From Prochlorococcus sp. AG-409-A10 (GTDB lineage: Bacteria; Cyanobacteriota; Cyanobacteriia; PCC-6307; Cyanobiaceae): a DNA stretch of 64,000 nt. The position numbers were made by a program, and so were the translations under genes. Where the stretch lies: the NCBI GenBank assembly GCA_003216175.1, contig QCJG01000002.1, positions 1 through 64,000 of the forward strand, in the 5' to 3' direction. Shown in pieces: positions 1 to 9,767 of this stretch; positions within the stretch are counted from its first letter, which is position 1; each line of letters starts with the position of its first letter. The notes below the pieces were generated by a model, which saw only the letters and a program-made list of their open reading frames with translations, was not told the origin of the DNA and did no database searches.

Positions 1-82
1 GGGTTTGAAGATTGGCACAATTAAAAGCATGGAAGCGAGAAATAGATAAATTGAAAATGAATACTATTTTCAGAATCATTTA

Positions 83-232
83 ATGCGTAAGTTCGCAATC
101 TTTTTGTTCGCTGCTTTTTCTCTATTTACACCTTTTCTTGTAACTGGTTGCCAAATGGGTTCGGAAGAAAAGACAGAAGAGCATGATCACAAAGATGATC
201 ATAAAGGACATCATCATGGTCATGATCACTAG
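83..232 (+). CDS. small His-rich lipoprotein (49 aa, MRKFAIFLFAAFSLFTPFLVTGCQMGSEEKTEEHDHKDDHKGHHHGHDH)
   Basis: Hand translation; signal peptide with lipobox VTGC followed by an Asp/His-rich tail; not in the ORF track because <60 aa. Confidence 0.7.
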   Translation: MRKFAIFLFAAFSLFTPFLVTGCQMGSEEKTEEHDHKDDHKGHHHGHDH

Positions 233-253
233 ATAGCAAAATAATTTGCGATT

Positions 254-323
254 AAAAAAGCACCCTTCTCGTTAGAGTTGGGTGCTTTTTAGTACAGAAC
301 TATGTGTGAGGAGTTGTTCTGTA
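254..323 (-). ncRNA. Yfr1-like sRNA unit A (hairpin with ACTCCTCACAC in loop + terminator)
   Basis: Minus strand: TACAGAAC-AACTCCTCACACATA-GTTCTGTA hairpin, then GC-rich stem AGCACCC...GGGTGCT followed by T-run. Confidence 0.6.
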
Positions 324-397
324 CATTCATTTTCATACACCCAAGACCAACATGGCAATAACAAAAATAATCTCTTAAATATTGAGAAAAATCCGCA

Positions 398-901
398 TTA
401 GCAGTCAGCATTAGCAATGCCCATTCCAAGAACAGCACCTAGAGGAATAGACCACGCATAGGCATCTTTCTTGGAGATTGCAGCAGCAAGACCACCTCCA
501 ATCAATCCACCTGTAGTTGCATTGCCTGAACTACAACTTCCTCCACTAGTTCGATAACTACGAGAAACTAATACTTGCTGATGGGTTGGTCTGTTATACC
601 TGCGATGAGTATGAGGGAAGTAATGAGCATGATCGTGCTGGTAATAAGCGTGATTATGACGGTGACGATATTTACGAACTGGTGGATTCCAACTAAGTGA
701 AGAGCAAGGTACTTCGACCTTGTCCAAGTAGGACTTCACGTAACCCTTTGATCTTCTATTCCCAGAAACATATTCCTCTCTATAGATTTCTTTGTAGCAA
801 GTTCGTTGAGTTGTATATCCCCTCTGGTGATGGTATCCATCTGCCATTACTGCCATTGGAGACAACAGCATTGCGGTTAGAACTAATGGTCGGATTCTCA
901 T
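398..901 (-). CDS. conserved hypothetical protein with signal peptide and C-terminal glycine-zipper-like segment
   Basis: ORF 167 aa; signal peptide MRIRPLVLTAMLLSPMAVMA; GGLIGGGLAAAISKK...GAVLGMGIANADC tail. Confidence 0.7.
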   Translation of the reverse strand: MRIRPLVLTAMLLSPMAVMADGYHHQRGYTTQRTCYKEIYREEYVSGNRRSKGYVKSYLDKVEVPCSSLSWNPPVRKYRHRHNHAYYQHDHAHYFPHTHRRYNRPTHQQVLVSRSYRTSGGSCSSGNATTGGLIGGGLAAAISKKDAYAWSIPLGAVLGMGIANADC

Positions 902-1258
902 TGCTTACCTTTACCATTAATAGAAACATAGGATTTTTCTAAGGTAATTACCAGAAAATAAGACACTATTAGAAGTGCTTGGGGTATAAAAAAGCAAAAT
1001 ATTGAGTACATTTTCGCTAATGCCAAATATTTGCTTCAAAACAAGTTCCACGTGAGTTCCACGTGAGTCCAAAGTCAAAATTGATGAACCTAGTTTCAAT
1101 GGTTTTTGAAGACGTGTTCCACGTTAGTTCCACTTGTCCCCTTCTCTGTAAAGGCATCGTAGATAGTTCATTTTCTCTACACTCGTTGTTTCAATGTCTC
1201 TGATTTAGTTGTTAAGAATCTATGAACGACTTCTCTACGCAATGAGAAATTCTTAGTA

Positions 1259-1558
1259 TCAAAAAAGTTCATTTTTTTCTATTACTAAATCGACTAATTG
1301 TTTTTTATTGAGTTTGGAAATTTTGTCTATGCCAACCAGCATTGCCCTCAATTCGCTATTGGTCTTTTGCATCAGTACCGATTTCTGATCAACAAATATT
1401 CCTTTCTTTAGGATCGAAAGAAGAGTTGAGAAGGCATCAAAAATTGCCATTGAAGCGATGATGCAAAACATCATCACAGAATCAGCAGTGGTAGTTAAAT
1501 TCATTGGTTTTGAGGAAATAATTTTTGGTTTGTTATGCAACTTCTGGACACCATCCAA
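1259..1558 (-). CDS. hypothetical protein
   Basis: 99-aa ORF with one hydrophobic segment; no family recognised. Confidence 0.4.
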   Translation of the reverse strand: MDGVQKLHNKPKIISSKPMNLTTTADSVMMFCIIASMAIFDAFSTLLSILKKGIFVDQKSVLMQKTNSELRAMLVGIDKISKLNKKQLVDLVIEKNELF

Positions 1559-1901
1559 TTTGTAATACCCTCTTCTTTTGCCAATTCAGGCAACGCTTTG
1601 TGAGATGTTCACCTTGAGGGATAAGACGTTGGTGAAGTGGACAAGTCAAAAGAGTGAAGCATGATTTATTGCACGTATAAGTGAAGTGTTCACATGTAAG
1701 ACAAACGGAACTTCCTCTGGACTTCACCAGTTCCAGATTAGTGAAATAACTCCACTCTTCTGGATGCTCAAGTGCTTCAACTGGAGCAACAACTTTTGGT
1801 GTTTTAATTCGATCCATCTTGGTTCTCCTTGTGAGAAGAGGCAAAAAAAGCACGATGCTCACTTCGTGCTTCTTTTGTCGGTTTAGTGATGGGGATAACA
1901 C
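1533..1901 (-). CDS. hypothetical Cys/His-rich small protein (true start probably MDRIKTPKVV near 1817)
   Basis: CLTCEHFTYTCNKSCFTLLTCPLHQRLIPQGEHLTKRC motif spacing suggests metal binding. Confidence 0.5.
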   Translation of the reverse strand: MLSPSLNRQKKHEVSIVLFLPLLTRRTKMDRIKTPKVVAPVEALEHPEEWSYFTNLELVKSRGSSVCLTCEHFTYTCNKSCFTLLTCPLHQRLIPQGEHLTKRCLNWQKKRVLQIGWCPEVA

Positions 1902-2353
1902 TAATACAAATGTATTATATTTGTCTATTAGGTCAAGTCACCTATTTTTTCCATTAAAGAAGGGAGCGAGATTTTGGTCGCTCCCTTTGAGTCAAGCACT
2001 CAACTGACTGAACTAAATTTCCATCCTTTATTTAACTTTGACCCACAGAAGGCGCTATGACTCCTAATTCATTAATAACAAATCCAGATCGGGTTAACAT
2101 GAGAAAAAACTCCTGTTTAACCAACCACCCAATAATCTTTGTGTTTTCTGAGAATGAGTTTGAGAAGATCGAGAATCATCATTTTTACCTCAATATTTCA
2201 ACTGAAAGTAATAAGGAACAAGGTGTGGAAGTGTTCCAAGTGAGATTAAAAGGACAGAAAACCAAAGAAAGATCGATGAAAGAGTATTCGACCCATTGGA
2301 TTTGAAACTACGTGTTGCTTGCATAATTAGATCTCCTGTTAGTTCAATGTTTT

Positions 2354-2539
2354 TTAGTAGTCCATTGAGCAGTTGCCAAACTGCAAACATTCATTCTCGT
2401 AATCGACCTCATCAAAATCAGTTTCATAATTCGAAACCAGATCGCACCAATCGTTCCCTTGCATAGGAACTCCACAAGATTTTGAGAATGTTTCCTTTAC
2501 GTCTTCGATTGCATGTTTAAAAGGATTACCGCATGACAT
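2354..2539 (-). CDS. hypothetical small protein
   Basis: 61-aa ORF. Confidence 0.35.
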   Translation of the reverse strand: MSCGNPFKHAIEDVKETFSKSCGVPMQGNDWCDLVSNYETDFDEVDYENECLQFGNCSMDY

Positions 2540-2639
2540 GGTTTGACCTCCTAATAGTGCCTTGATTTATATCTACTCCTCCTAATTCAAAAAATCTATA
2601 GGACAAAAACCCTAAAGTATTAACTCTGATTACCGCACA

Positions 2640-2751
2640 AAGAAAGACCCCTGAAACTAATCAGGGGTTTGGGTTGTTCCGACCGTTGCAGAGACCGCAC
2701 GAAAGGTGACTCTGTTCACATCAGGAGGTGTGAGATGCCTCCTTAGAGTCA
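2640..2751 (-). ncRNA. candidate structured sRNA with nested stem-loop and intrinsic terminator
   Basis: TGACTCT(2707-2713)/AGAGTCA(2745-2751) outer stem, AGGAGG/CCTCCT inner stem; minus-strand terminator ACCCCTGATTAGTTTCAGGGGTCTTTCTTT at 2640-2670. Confidence 0.4.
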
Positions 2752-3170
2752 ATGCACATTTTCCTTTCTTAATATCTTCGAGAGTGCGATGACTCTTGAT
2801 TTATGTCTACTCCCCTTATTAGAAAATATCTATGCAGAGAACCCAAATGTAGAAATACTTTGGTGTTCTCACCCCTATGAACTTCCATTTAAGAGGAGTT
2901 ATTTCAATTGCTGGGGTGATGGAATCGAAGGGGGGGGGAACAGATGCTCCCTGACTTTATTCGAGGTATCTCTATGATTAGAAAAAGAGATAAGATTTGG
3001 ACATCAATCATTGCTATTAGACAATGGTTCACCAAACTTTTTACTAGTAAGGCAGATGCTTTAATTGATGACTTCGGAAAAAATCCACCACCAGAGATAG
3101 GACCTCAATCTTATTCAGGAGATATTCACGATACAGGAGACTGATTTCATTCATTTAAATTGTATTAAGA

Positions 3171-3249
3171 AAGGGACCCCCTGCTGCTTCAGCGATCATG
3201 AGTCCCTCTCTTCATTTACAGAACGAATTTTGGTAAGGAGTTGTTCTGC
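3171..3249 (-). ncRNA. degenerate Yfr1-like unit B
   Basis: Same ACAGAAC...GTTCTG hairpin layout followed by terminator (AGGGACT...AGTCCCT type), but the loop motif has decayed to ACTCCTTACC. Confidence 0.35.
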
Positions 3250-3435
3250 TTTTATTTTTCTAATCAATTCCAAAAGGGTCTGCATCCGAAAAAATTACTA
3301 ATTAGATATCGTCCTCACTTTTCCCGAATGGTTTGTATCTGATATCAAAAAGTAAAACTACTGCTGTGCTGAAAAGCAGTAATCCAAAAATAACTTGTGG
3401 AGGTGGAAATATCATTAGACCACTCTAGAAAAGGC

Positions 3436-3535
3436 AAAAAAAACCGCCCAGTTCTGTTAGGGCGGTTTTTTGTAAGATCAGGCGCAAGTGTTTCCTTGTT
3501 TCCACTGCGGAGGATCTCAACTCCTCACAAATTCA
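3436..3535 (-). ncRNA. Yfr2-family-like sRNA, copy 1
   Basis: Minus strand GGAGGAT... GTGGAAACAAGGAAACACTTGCGCC followed by AACCGCCC...GGGCGGTT T-rich terminator at 3436-3471; duplicated almost exactly at 5931-6030. Confidence 0.65.
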
Positions 3536-3620
3536 AATTAATCACAGTCACGAAAAGCGAAATGCTGAGTATTTGAGTTCTTCAACTGTCACATGTGCCA
3601 ATTCTTTAAAATCAACCATT

Positions 3621-3692
3621 AAAAAAGCACCCTACTTACGTGAAGTCGAGTGCCTTTTTACAACAGAACTATTGTGTGAGGAGTTGTTCTGT
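3621..3692 (-). ncRNA. Yfr1-like sRNA unit C
   Basis: ACAGAAC-AACTCCTCACACAATA-GTTCTGT hairpin + terminator on the minus strand; motif at 3674-3684. Confidence 0.6.
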
Positions 3693-4752
3693 TATTTCTT
3701 TTCTACTCCTGTATGCACCTTTTGTCACTACTAAAAAGACAAAATGATGAGAACCTACAAAATAGGAATAAGAACAAACGATCCAAGAATAAAAAGTGGC
3801 GACTTTTGACGAGTTTTATCAATAATTAGATCCTGAATCAAATAAACTCTCTAAGTGGATTGAAGAATAATAGAAGATTATGGATGAAACTTGGTTAAAA
3901 GAACTCAATCAAAGAAATCTTGAGTTGGCAGGAGAAGATAGTTCGAAAAGGGATTGTGCAACCGTTTCTGTTTCGTCCTCAGTTTTAAACAAATTAAGTC
4001 AGGCAGAACAAGGAAAATTTGAGATTACTGAATTCAAAAGAGCAACGAAGAAATTGAGCATTGGGCAAGAGTAGAAGAAATATGTGATTTCTTTGGAGTT
4101 GAAGACCCCGATTTAGCAGGAGATGTCTATGTCTGAAAATTCAAAAACTTAACTGTAGAGGACGAGATTAGATGGATGGATTTAAAAGATATCAATGATG
4201 AGATGCCTGAGGGTTTGGTCTAAAAATCGATCAGAGTTAAGGAAAGGCAAATATTGGCTCTAATCTTTGTTTATTTTGTCAAAATGAATAGAGGTTGAAC
4301 GCATCAATTGAGAATAAAAATTTGTTTTTTGTAGGATTTTTCTATACAGAGATATAGGAGAAGAGGACTAAATCCTCAAATTTAAACAGGATATAATATG
4401 ACTTGACTTATGCAATGAATCAACGTCTAAAAAGGAAAGATACAAGGTTAAAATTGTCTCCTGCACGTTTCGCATAAGTTTCCTACTAGAATTTAGAAGA
4501 AATTTTAGTTAGTTGGTTTTTTTAAATTAGTACTTGAATGTCTTAGAGTTAGTTAATGAAAATTTATTTAGAACTTTTCATAGATATATCAAATTTGGAT
4601 TATGAGATAAAACACCCAATTCATCTATAAATAAAATGTGTTTTTTGAGAATTTATTTAACCAGTTAAGAATGGATTTTTCTCTTATCAAATGAATTATG
4701 GCCAGGGTTCGAAAAAAGCGTGATCATTTCAATAAGAGATAAATAGTATCTA

Positions 4753-5481
4753 ATGTCATTTGAAGTTACTTACAACGGGGATATTCAATATATTAAGGTT
4801 TTCTACTCAACTGAAAAAACGAGAGCTGGAAAATACTATGGCGAGTTCTATAAAAAAATGGATTCACTCGCTAGTGACTTAAAACGTTTGAAAAATGAAC
4901 TTGATGAAGATAGTGAAAAGGCAGCGAAGATTGCTAAAGATGCAGCTAATAAGGCACTTGCTGAAAGATTTGGTTCACTTAGATACATTATTGATGAGCG
5001 TCACTGGGATGAAGACATGATTATCAGCAAGATTATTGATGATAGAAAGGAGGCGATGTTCGCCTTAGCACAGAAGACTTTTAATAATGAAGTTCTTCTT
5101 GAAGAAGACGGGGCAGAGGAATATAAAATCCACTTGGAAGAAGGAGGAATAGAAATTGATGGAAAGGCTGTAGAGACTTCCTTAATGGAGTTATTTGATT
5201 CTGACGACTACCATGATTGGAATGAGGCAAAACTTGAGAAATTGGAAAAGCTTGATTGGTTTATTATTTGGTCAAGAACAGAGGCTGGTGAGTTTAAGAC
5301 TGAGGCTGGACATTATGAGGGTAATTATTCATCGAAGGAATTAAATATGGAAAATTGTTTGCTTACTTATAGAGGGTTACCACTTGTTGTTCCCTCCAAT
5401 GGCACGGATATATTTAGTAATGAACTTGAAATCCATTTTGTGGATGAAACTAGGGCATCACTTGAGATGAGTGAGCCTTAA
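4753..5481 (+). CDS. hypothetical acidic protein, 242 aa
   Basis: Long ORF, no recognised family. Confidence 0.65.
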   Translation: MSFEVTYNGDIQYIKVFYSTEKTRAGKYYGEFYKKMDSLASDLKRLKNELDEDSEKAAKIAKDAANKALAERFGSLRYIIDERHWDEDMIISKIIDDRKEAMFALAQKTFNNEVLLEEDGAEEYKIHLEEGGIEIDGKAVETSLMELFDSDDYHDWNEAKLEKLEKLDWFIIWSRTEAGEFKTEAGHYEGNYSSKELNMENCLLTYRGLPLVVPSNGTDIFSNELEIHFVDETRASLEMSEP

Positions 5482-5930
5482 CTTAAGTCTAAGACTCATT
5501 AATTTGATGCTCAAAAATTCCTAACCATCTCAAATTAGTTTCCTCCAGATTACTGTTGAATGGTCTAAATTTATTCTTTTTATTTGAATGGACTTCCTGC
5601 AACAATGGAGAATCAGAGTGGACTCAATATATTTGTACAACTTAGGGATGATGTTGGATTAGGGATAAAGAATAAGCAAAAATTTTTAGATGGAGGACCT
5701 AACCAACCTTAAATAGTTGATAGTTTTTCTCGTATTTGCTTAGTTCAGCTATAAGTCTTTTGGATAATTTAAAGAATTAGGAAAGTTTTTTTCATAGTGA
5801 GAAGCAGTTGTTTTTTGAGTAGATCTGCTTGTAGGTGGCATGCCCTAGGACAGATTGTATCAAAAATTGTAGAGAAGACCGTTCAGATTACTTATTTAGG
5901 ATTTTGCCTTTTCTAAATCAAAATAATCAC

Positions 5931-6030
5931 AAAAAAACCGCCAAGTTTTTAACAAGACGGTGTTTTTTGGAGATCAGGCGCAAGTGTTTCCTTGTTTCCA
6001 CTGCGGAGGATCTCAACTCCTCACAAAATT
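5931..6030 (-). ncRNA. Yfr2-family-like sRNA, copy 2
   Basis: About 55 bp identical to copy 1 (GATCAGGCGCAAGTGTTTCCTTGTTTCCACTGCGGAGGATCTCAACTCCTCACAAA on +), preceded on + by a terminator stem. Confidence 0.65.
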
Positions 6031-6113
6031 ATATTTACGCATCTGATGAGAAATTCAAATATGAGAAGGTTAGTTTATTGACTGTCACATGTGACAATTC
6101 GTAAAATCAGTCA

Positions 6114-6184
6114 TTAAAAAAACACCCTGCTTACAAGAAGTGGGTGCTTTTTTAACAGAACGATTGTGTGAGGAGTTGTCCTGT
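6114..6184 (-). ncRNA. Yfr1-like sRNA unit D
   Basis: ACTCCTCACAC motif at 6166-6176 in a hairpin plus AACACCC...GGGTGCTTTTTT terminator. Confidence 0.6.
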
Positions 6185-6276
6185 TAATTTATTTTTACTC
6201 CTGTAGGAGTTATTGTCACTACTAAAAAACAAAATGTCTTAGATTATGACTCTGGATTGTACCCAGCAAGATTAAT

Positions 6277-6666
6277 TTAGCCTTCTGCGTTTTCAAACTG
6301 TTTTGCTAATCTAAAACCTTTTCTTAAAATTAAATATATTCCGTATAAACCAGCAATTAATGGAAGAATAATAAGAGGGTTTGGACTATAGTTTGAATAA
6401 TCTTTTACACCATCAATATATTCGATACCTGAGCATTTCAAGTATAGAAAACTTGTGAAGACAATTCCCCATCCAACGATTGAGAGAATTCCTCCTTTTT
6501 TGTCACCTTCATAAAATCTATCTAAACCCCATCCCCAACCAATAGCAAGGATCACTCCTCTTGTGAGAGCATTTTTTTCTTGCTTACGTAGCATTTCTTT
6601 TTTTAGTATGTTCAAAATGAACATAACTGAAAAATTGTTTTTTTGCATGAACTGATTAAAAAACAC
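6277..6666 (-). CDS. TM2-domain-like membrane protein
   Basis: LAIGWGWGLDRFYEGDKKGGILSIVGWGIVF resembles the TM2 motif (G-hydrophobic-D-RFY-G). Confidence 0.6.
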   Translation of the reverse strand: MFFNQFMQKNNFSVMFILNILKKEMLRKQEKNALTRGVILAIGWGWGLDRFYEGDKKGGILSIVGWGIVFTSFLYLKCSGIEYIDGVKDYSNYSPNPLIILPLIAGLYGIYLILRKGFRLAKQFENAEG

Positions 6667-6904
6667 TGGTTCTTTTGAAAACTTGGGTATCGTTTGTAGA
6701 AAAAATTAGTGTTATATCAATTGAGAAGGGTAAGGGTACCCCAGTGAAATAAAAAATACAGAATTCAAAAGAAAATGATTAAAATGAATTTATCTCTATT
6801 TTTTAAAGTTAGAAAAATTTGGATATTTCTTAGTTGAGTAAGCTTATTAAGGGGGTGGTCTACTTCAAGAAAAAAAGATAACTTAGTATAATAGCTGATT
6901 ACTT

Positions 6905-7516
6905 TTGATAGTTGCACAACAGACTGATTTGCAGTTAAGCCGACGGCTTCAGAAAGATAGTATAACTATCTCAGGGAAGGTTATTTATATTAATCCTTTT
7001 CTATATTGGCGACGCTTCGACAACAATACTGATAGATGGTTGAGAGAGCCTGGCCAGTTAGGAGAGGAGCAAATAAATCTTAATAGAGCTCGTTTTTATC
7101 CGGAAGTTGATTGGACTTTTCTTAGAGATGAAGAGCGTATTATTAAAGACGCGGCAGTTGAAATGTTTTTAAAAACGCTTGAATTAATAGGTACTTTTCA
7201 CCCTCATCTTACTGCAGGACAATTGTTAGAAGTAGAGAGAAAAATGGCAGTAACTAAAAAAAAGTCTTTTGAGCGTTGGGTAGAAAAATCTTTTAGGAAA
7301 AAAATTAATCAAGCTTCAAAAGAGCGCAATAGGTTTGCTCGAGAACGTTTTATAAGAGGTTGGAGAGAATGGTTAACTCTTGAAACTACTCATCAAGCTT
7401 TTCTCCCCTTCGCAGCAATAATTGTGATATCAATCTTTGCGGGTTGGTCTATAGGCATTTCAAATAATAGTTGTACACCTTACTTTCCAACGTCAGAAAC
7501 AGGTATTCTGAAGTAG
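6905..7516 (+). CDS. conserved hypothetical protein with C-terminal TM segment
   Basis: 203-aa ORF. Confidence 0.65.
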   Translation: MIVAQQTDLQLSRRLQKDSITISGKVIYINPFLYWRRFDNNTDRWLREPGQLGEEQINLNRARFYPEVDWTFLRDEERIIKDAAVEMFLKTLELIGTFHPHLTAGQLLEVERKMAVTKKKSFERWVEKSFRKKINQASKERNRFARERFIRGWREWLTLETTHQAFLPFAAIIVISIFAGWSIGISNNSCTPYFPTSETGILK

Positions 7517-7532
7517 CATTTACAAAGCCATC

Positions 7533-7910
7533 ATGGCTAAAGATCAATTAAGAGATTTCCATTTATTTGCCATGGAGTCTGCTTTGCCTTTTGGCATGGG
7601 AATTGTTAAAAATGCTAAAACTGGTGGATTTCAAAAAATAATGGATGTATTAAAATCAAAAGATCCATTTTCAGAATTCCAGGTTGATGGTCAAACCTCT
7701 GCAAAGTCAGTGAGGGATAAGATAGAAAAATTGATTCCTGGTTTAGGATATCCAGTTGTTTCAGTTGATGTATCTGTTGAAGAGAAGTATCCTGATTATG
7801 AAAGCAATGATCAAGATTCGTTAGTTTCAACTTTAGATAGAATTGATAGTGAACTAGATCAATTGAGACGTTTGATTAGTAATGACTCATTAGAGATAGA
7901 TGATCAATAA
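7533..7910 (+). CDS. conserved hypothetical protein
   Basis: 125-aa ORF directly upstream of mrdA. Confidence 0.6.
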   Translation: MAKDQLRDFHLFAMESALPFGMGIVKNAKTGGFQKIMDVLKSKDPFSEFQVDGQTSAKSVRDKIEKLIPGLGYPVVSVDVSVEEKYPDYESNDQDSLVSTLDRIDSELDQLRRLISNDSLEIDDQ

Positions 7911-7929
7911 CTATTCTTGACTTTTAGAA

Positions 7930-9765
7930 ATGAAGAAAAAAGAAAAATTATATCTTAGTTCTAAAAAGCATGTAGGTGCTTTCAATCAACCCCTAGCTTT
8001 CTTTTTGTTTATTTGTTTAATTTTTTCAGTAACAGTTGCGCGTCTTTTTTGGATACAAATAATTAATGGATCCTATTATAAAAAACTTTCAGAAGATAAT
8101 AGAATTAAGCTAATTGCTAATCCACCAATAAGAGGGAGATTATTAGATCGTAATGGTGTAGTTCTTGCGGATAATAAACTCTTTTACTCATTGTCTGTTC
8201 AACCTAGACTGTTAATTAATAGTGAATGGATTGATCTTAGACAAGCTTTGTCTGACTTGTTAAATGTTTCTATAGATCAATTAGAGCTCGCATTTAATAG
8301 AAGTGATTTTGACACTCCTTATAAAAAAGTATTGTTAACTAATTTATCTGTTGAGCAAGTTATTAAGTTTAAAGAACAAGAGCATAACTTGTATGGTGCT
8401 CAAATCGATATTGGTTTAGTTAGAAATTATCCTTATAAGTCTTTAGCTGCCCATGCTTTGGGTTATACACAGTTGATAACTCAAAATGAGTTTTCTAAGC
8501 TCGTAGAAAGAGGTTATAAATTATCTGATCGAATTGGACGCAAAGGTATAGAAGCTGCTTTTGAAACTGAATTGAGAGGTACATGGGGAGGTGAAATGCT
8601 TGAGATTGATTCAATGGGTACGGTTCAACGCAGCCTAGGATTAAAGTTGCCAAAAGCAGGTAAGGATATCAAATTAACTCTTGATTTAGAGCTACAACGT
8701 ACGGCAGAAAAAGCTTTGTCCGATAAAATTGGTGGAGCAATAGTAGCTATTGATCCACGTACAGGTGCAATTCGAGCTATTGCTAGTCAACCAACTTTTG
8801 ATCTTAATTTTTTTTCTCAGCCCTTTACAAATAAACAATATGACAACCTTTTTTTGTCATCGAATCTTCCTCTTTTGAGTAGAGCATTTAATGCATACGA
8901 TCCAGGGAGTACATGGAAGCCTGTAACTGCTATAGCAGGTATGGAAAGTGGTAAATTCCCTGCTAGTCAAAAATTAAATACGGTTCCTTGTATTACATAT
9001 GGGAGTCATTGTTTTCCAGAATATAATAAAAGAGGTTTTGGTTGGATTGGATATGAAGATGCATTGAGAGTATCTAGTAATACTTTCTTTTACCAAGTTG
9101 GGGTTGGGTCTGGTTCGAAGGCTTTATATGATGCGGCAATCAAACTTGGCTTTGACAATTTTACTGGTATAGAAACTTTTCTTGAGGAAAATAAAGGTTT
9201 AGTAGGGAATAAGAAATGGGCGGATGCAGGTCGTGGGTGGGGGAACCCTGGAGAAACCCCTTGGATTGTAGAGGATATGGCTAGTGCCTCTATTGGTCAA
9301 TCTGTTGTTCTAGTTACTCCATTGCAATTAGCACGAGCATATTCAGTTTTTGCAAATGGTGGTTATTTGATTACCCCTCATTTAGTTGATGCCAATATAA
9401 ATTGGAGATCAGAAAAATATTTACAAAAAGTAGACATTGAAGATAGGACACTGGATACAATTCGTCGTGGTCTTAGAAAAGTAGTAACTAGTGGTACTGG
9501 CATGGAAATAAATATAGATACCTCAATTCTTCCTCCAGTAGCTGGTAAAACGGGAACGGCAGAAGATAGTAGTGGAGGTTCTGATCATGCATGGTTTGCT
9601 GGCTTTGCACCTTATGAATCTGGAGAAATAGTCATTGTTGCATTTGCTCAGAATACTCCTGGTGGTGGTGCAGTGCATGCTCTACCAATGGCAAAAAAAA
9701 TGTTAAAAAAATGGTATAAGTTAAATTCTAATGATCAGTTAATTAGTGTTAAAGAAGAGTTATAG
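7930..9765 (+). CDS. mrdA: penicillin-binding protein 2
   Basis: Transpeptidase motifs including SSNTFFYQVG and KTGTAEDSSGGSDHAWFAGFAP; PBP dimerisation domain RGRLLDRNGVVLADN. Confidence 0.95.
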   Translation: MKKKEKLYLSSKKHVGAFNQPLAFFLFICLIFSVTVARLFWIQIINGSYYKKLSEDNRIKLIANPPIRGRLLDRNGVVLADNKLFYSLSVQPRLLINSEWIDLRQALSDLLNVSIDQLELAFNRSDFDTPYKKVLLTNLSVEQVIKFKEQEHNLYGAQIDIGLVRNYPYKSLAAHALGYTQLITQNEFSKLVERGYKLSDRIGRKGIEAAFETELRGTWGGEMLEIDSMGTVQRSLGLKLPKAGKDIKLTLDLELQRTAEKALSDKIGGAIVAIDPRTGAIRAIASQPTFDLNFFSQPFTNKQYDNLFLSSNLPLLSRAFNAYDPGSTWKPVTAIAGMESGKFPASQKLNTVPCITYGSHCFPEYNKRGFGWIGYEDALRVSSNTFFYQVGVGSGSKALYDAAIKLGFDNFTGIETFLEENKGLVGNKKWADAGRGWGNPGETPWIVEDMASASIGQSVVLVTPLQLARAYSVFANGGYLITPHLVDANINWRSEKYLQKVDIEDRTLDTIRRGLRKVVTSGTGMEINIDTSILPPVAGKTGTAEDSSGGSDHAWFAGFAPYESGEIVIVAFAQNTPGGGAVHALPMAKKMLKKWYKLNSNDQLISVKEEL

Positions 9766-9767
9766 AT

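Noticed and set aside
5835-6104. 89-aa ORF on + strand
   Set aside because: Runs antisense through a terminator and the Yfr2-like block; the RNA interpretation explains the conservation better.
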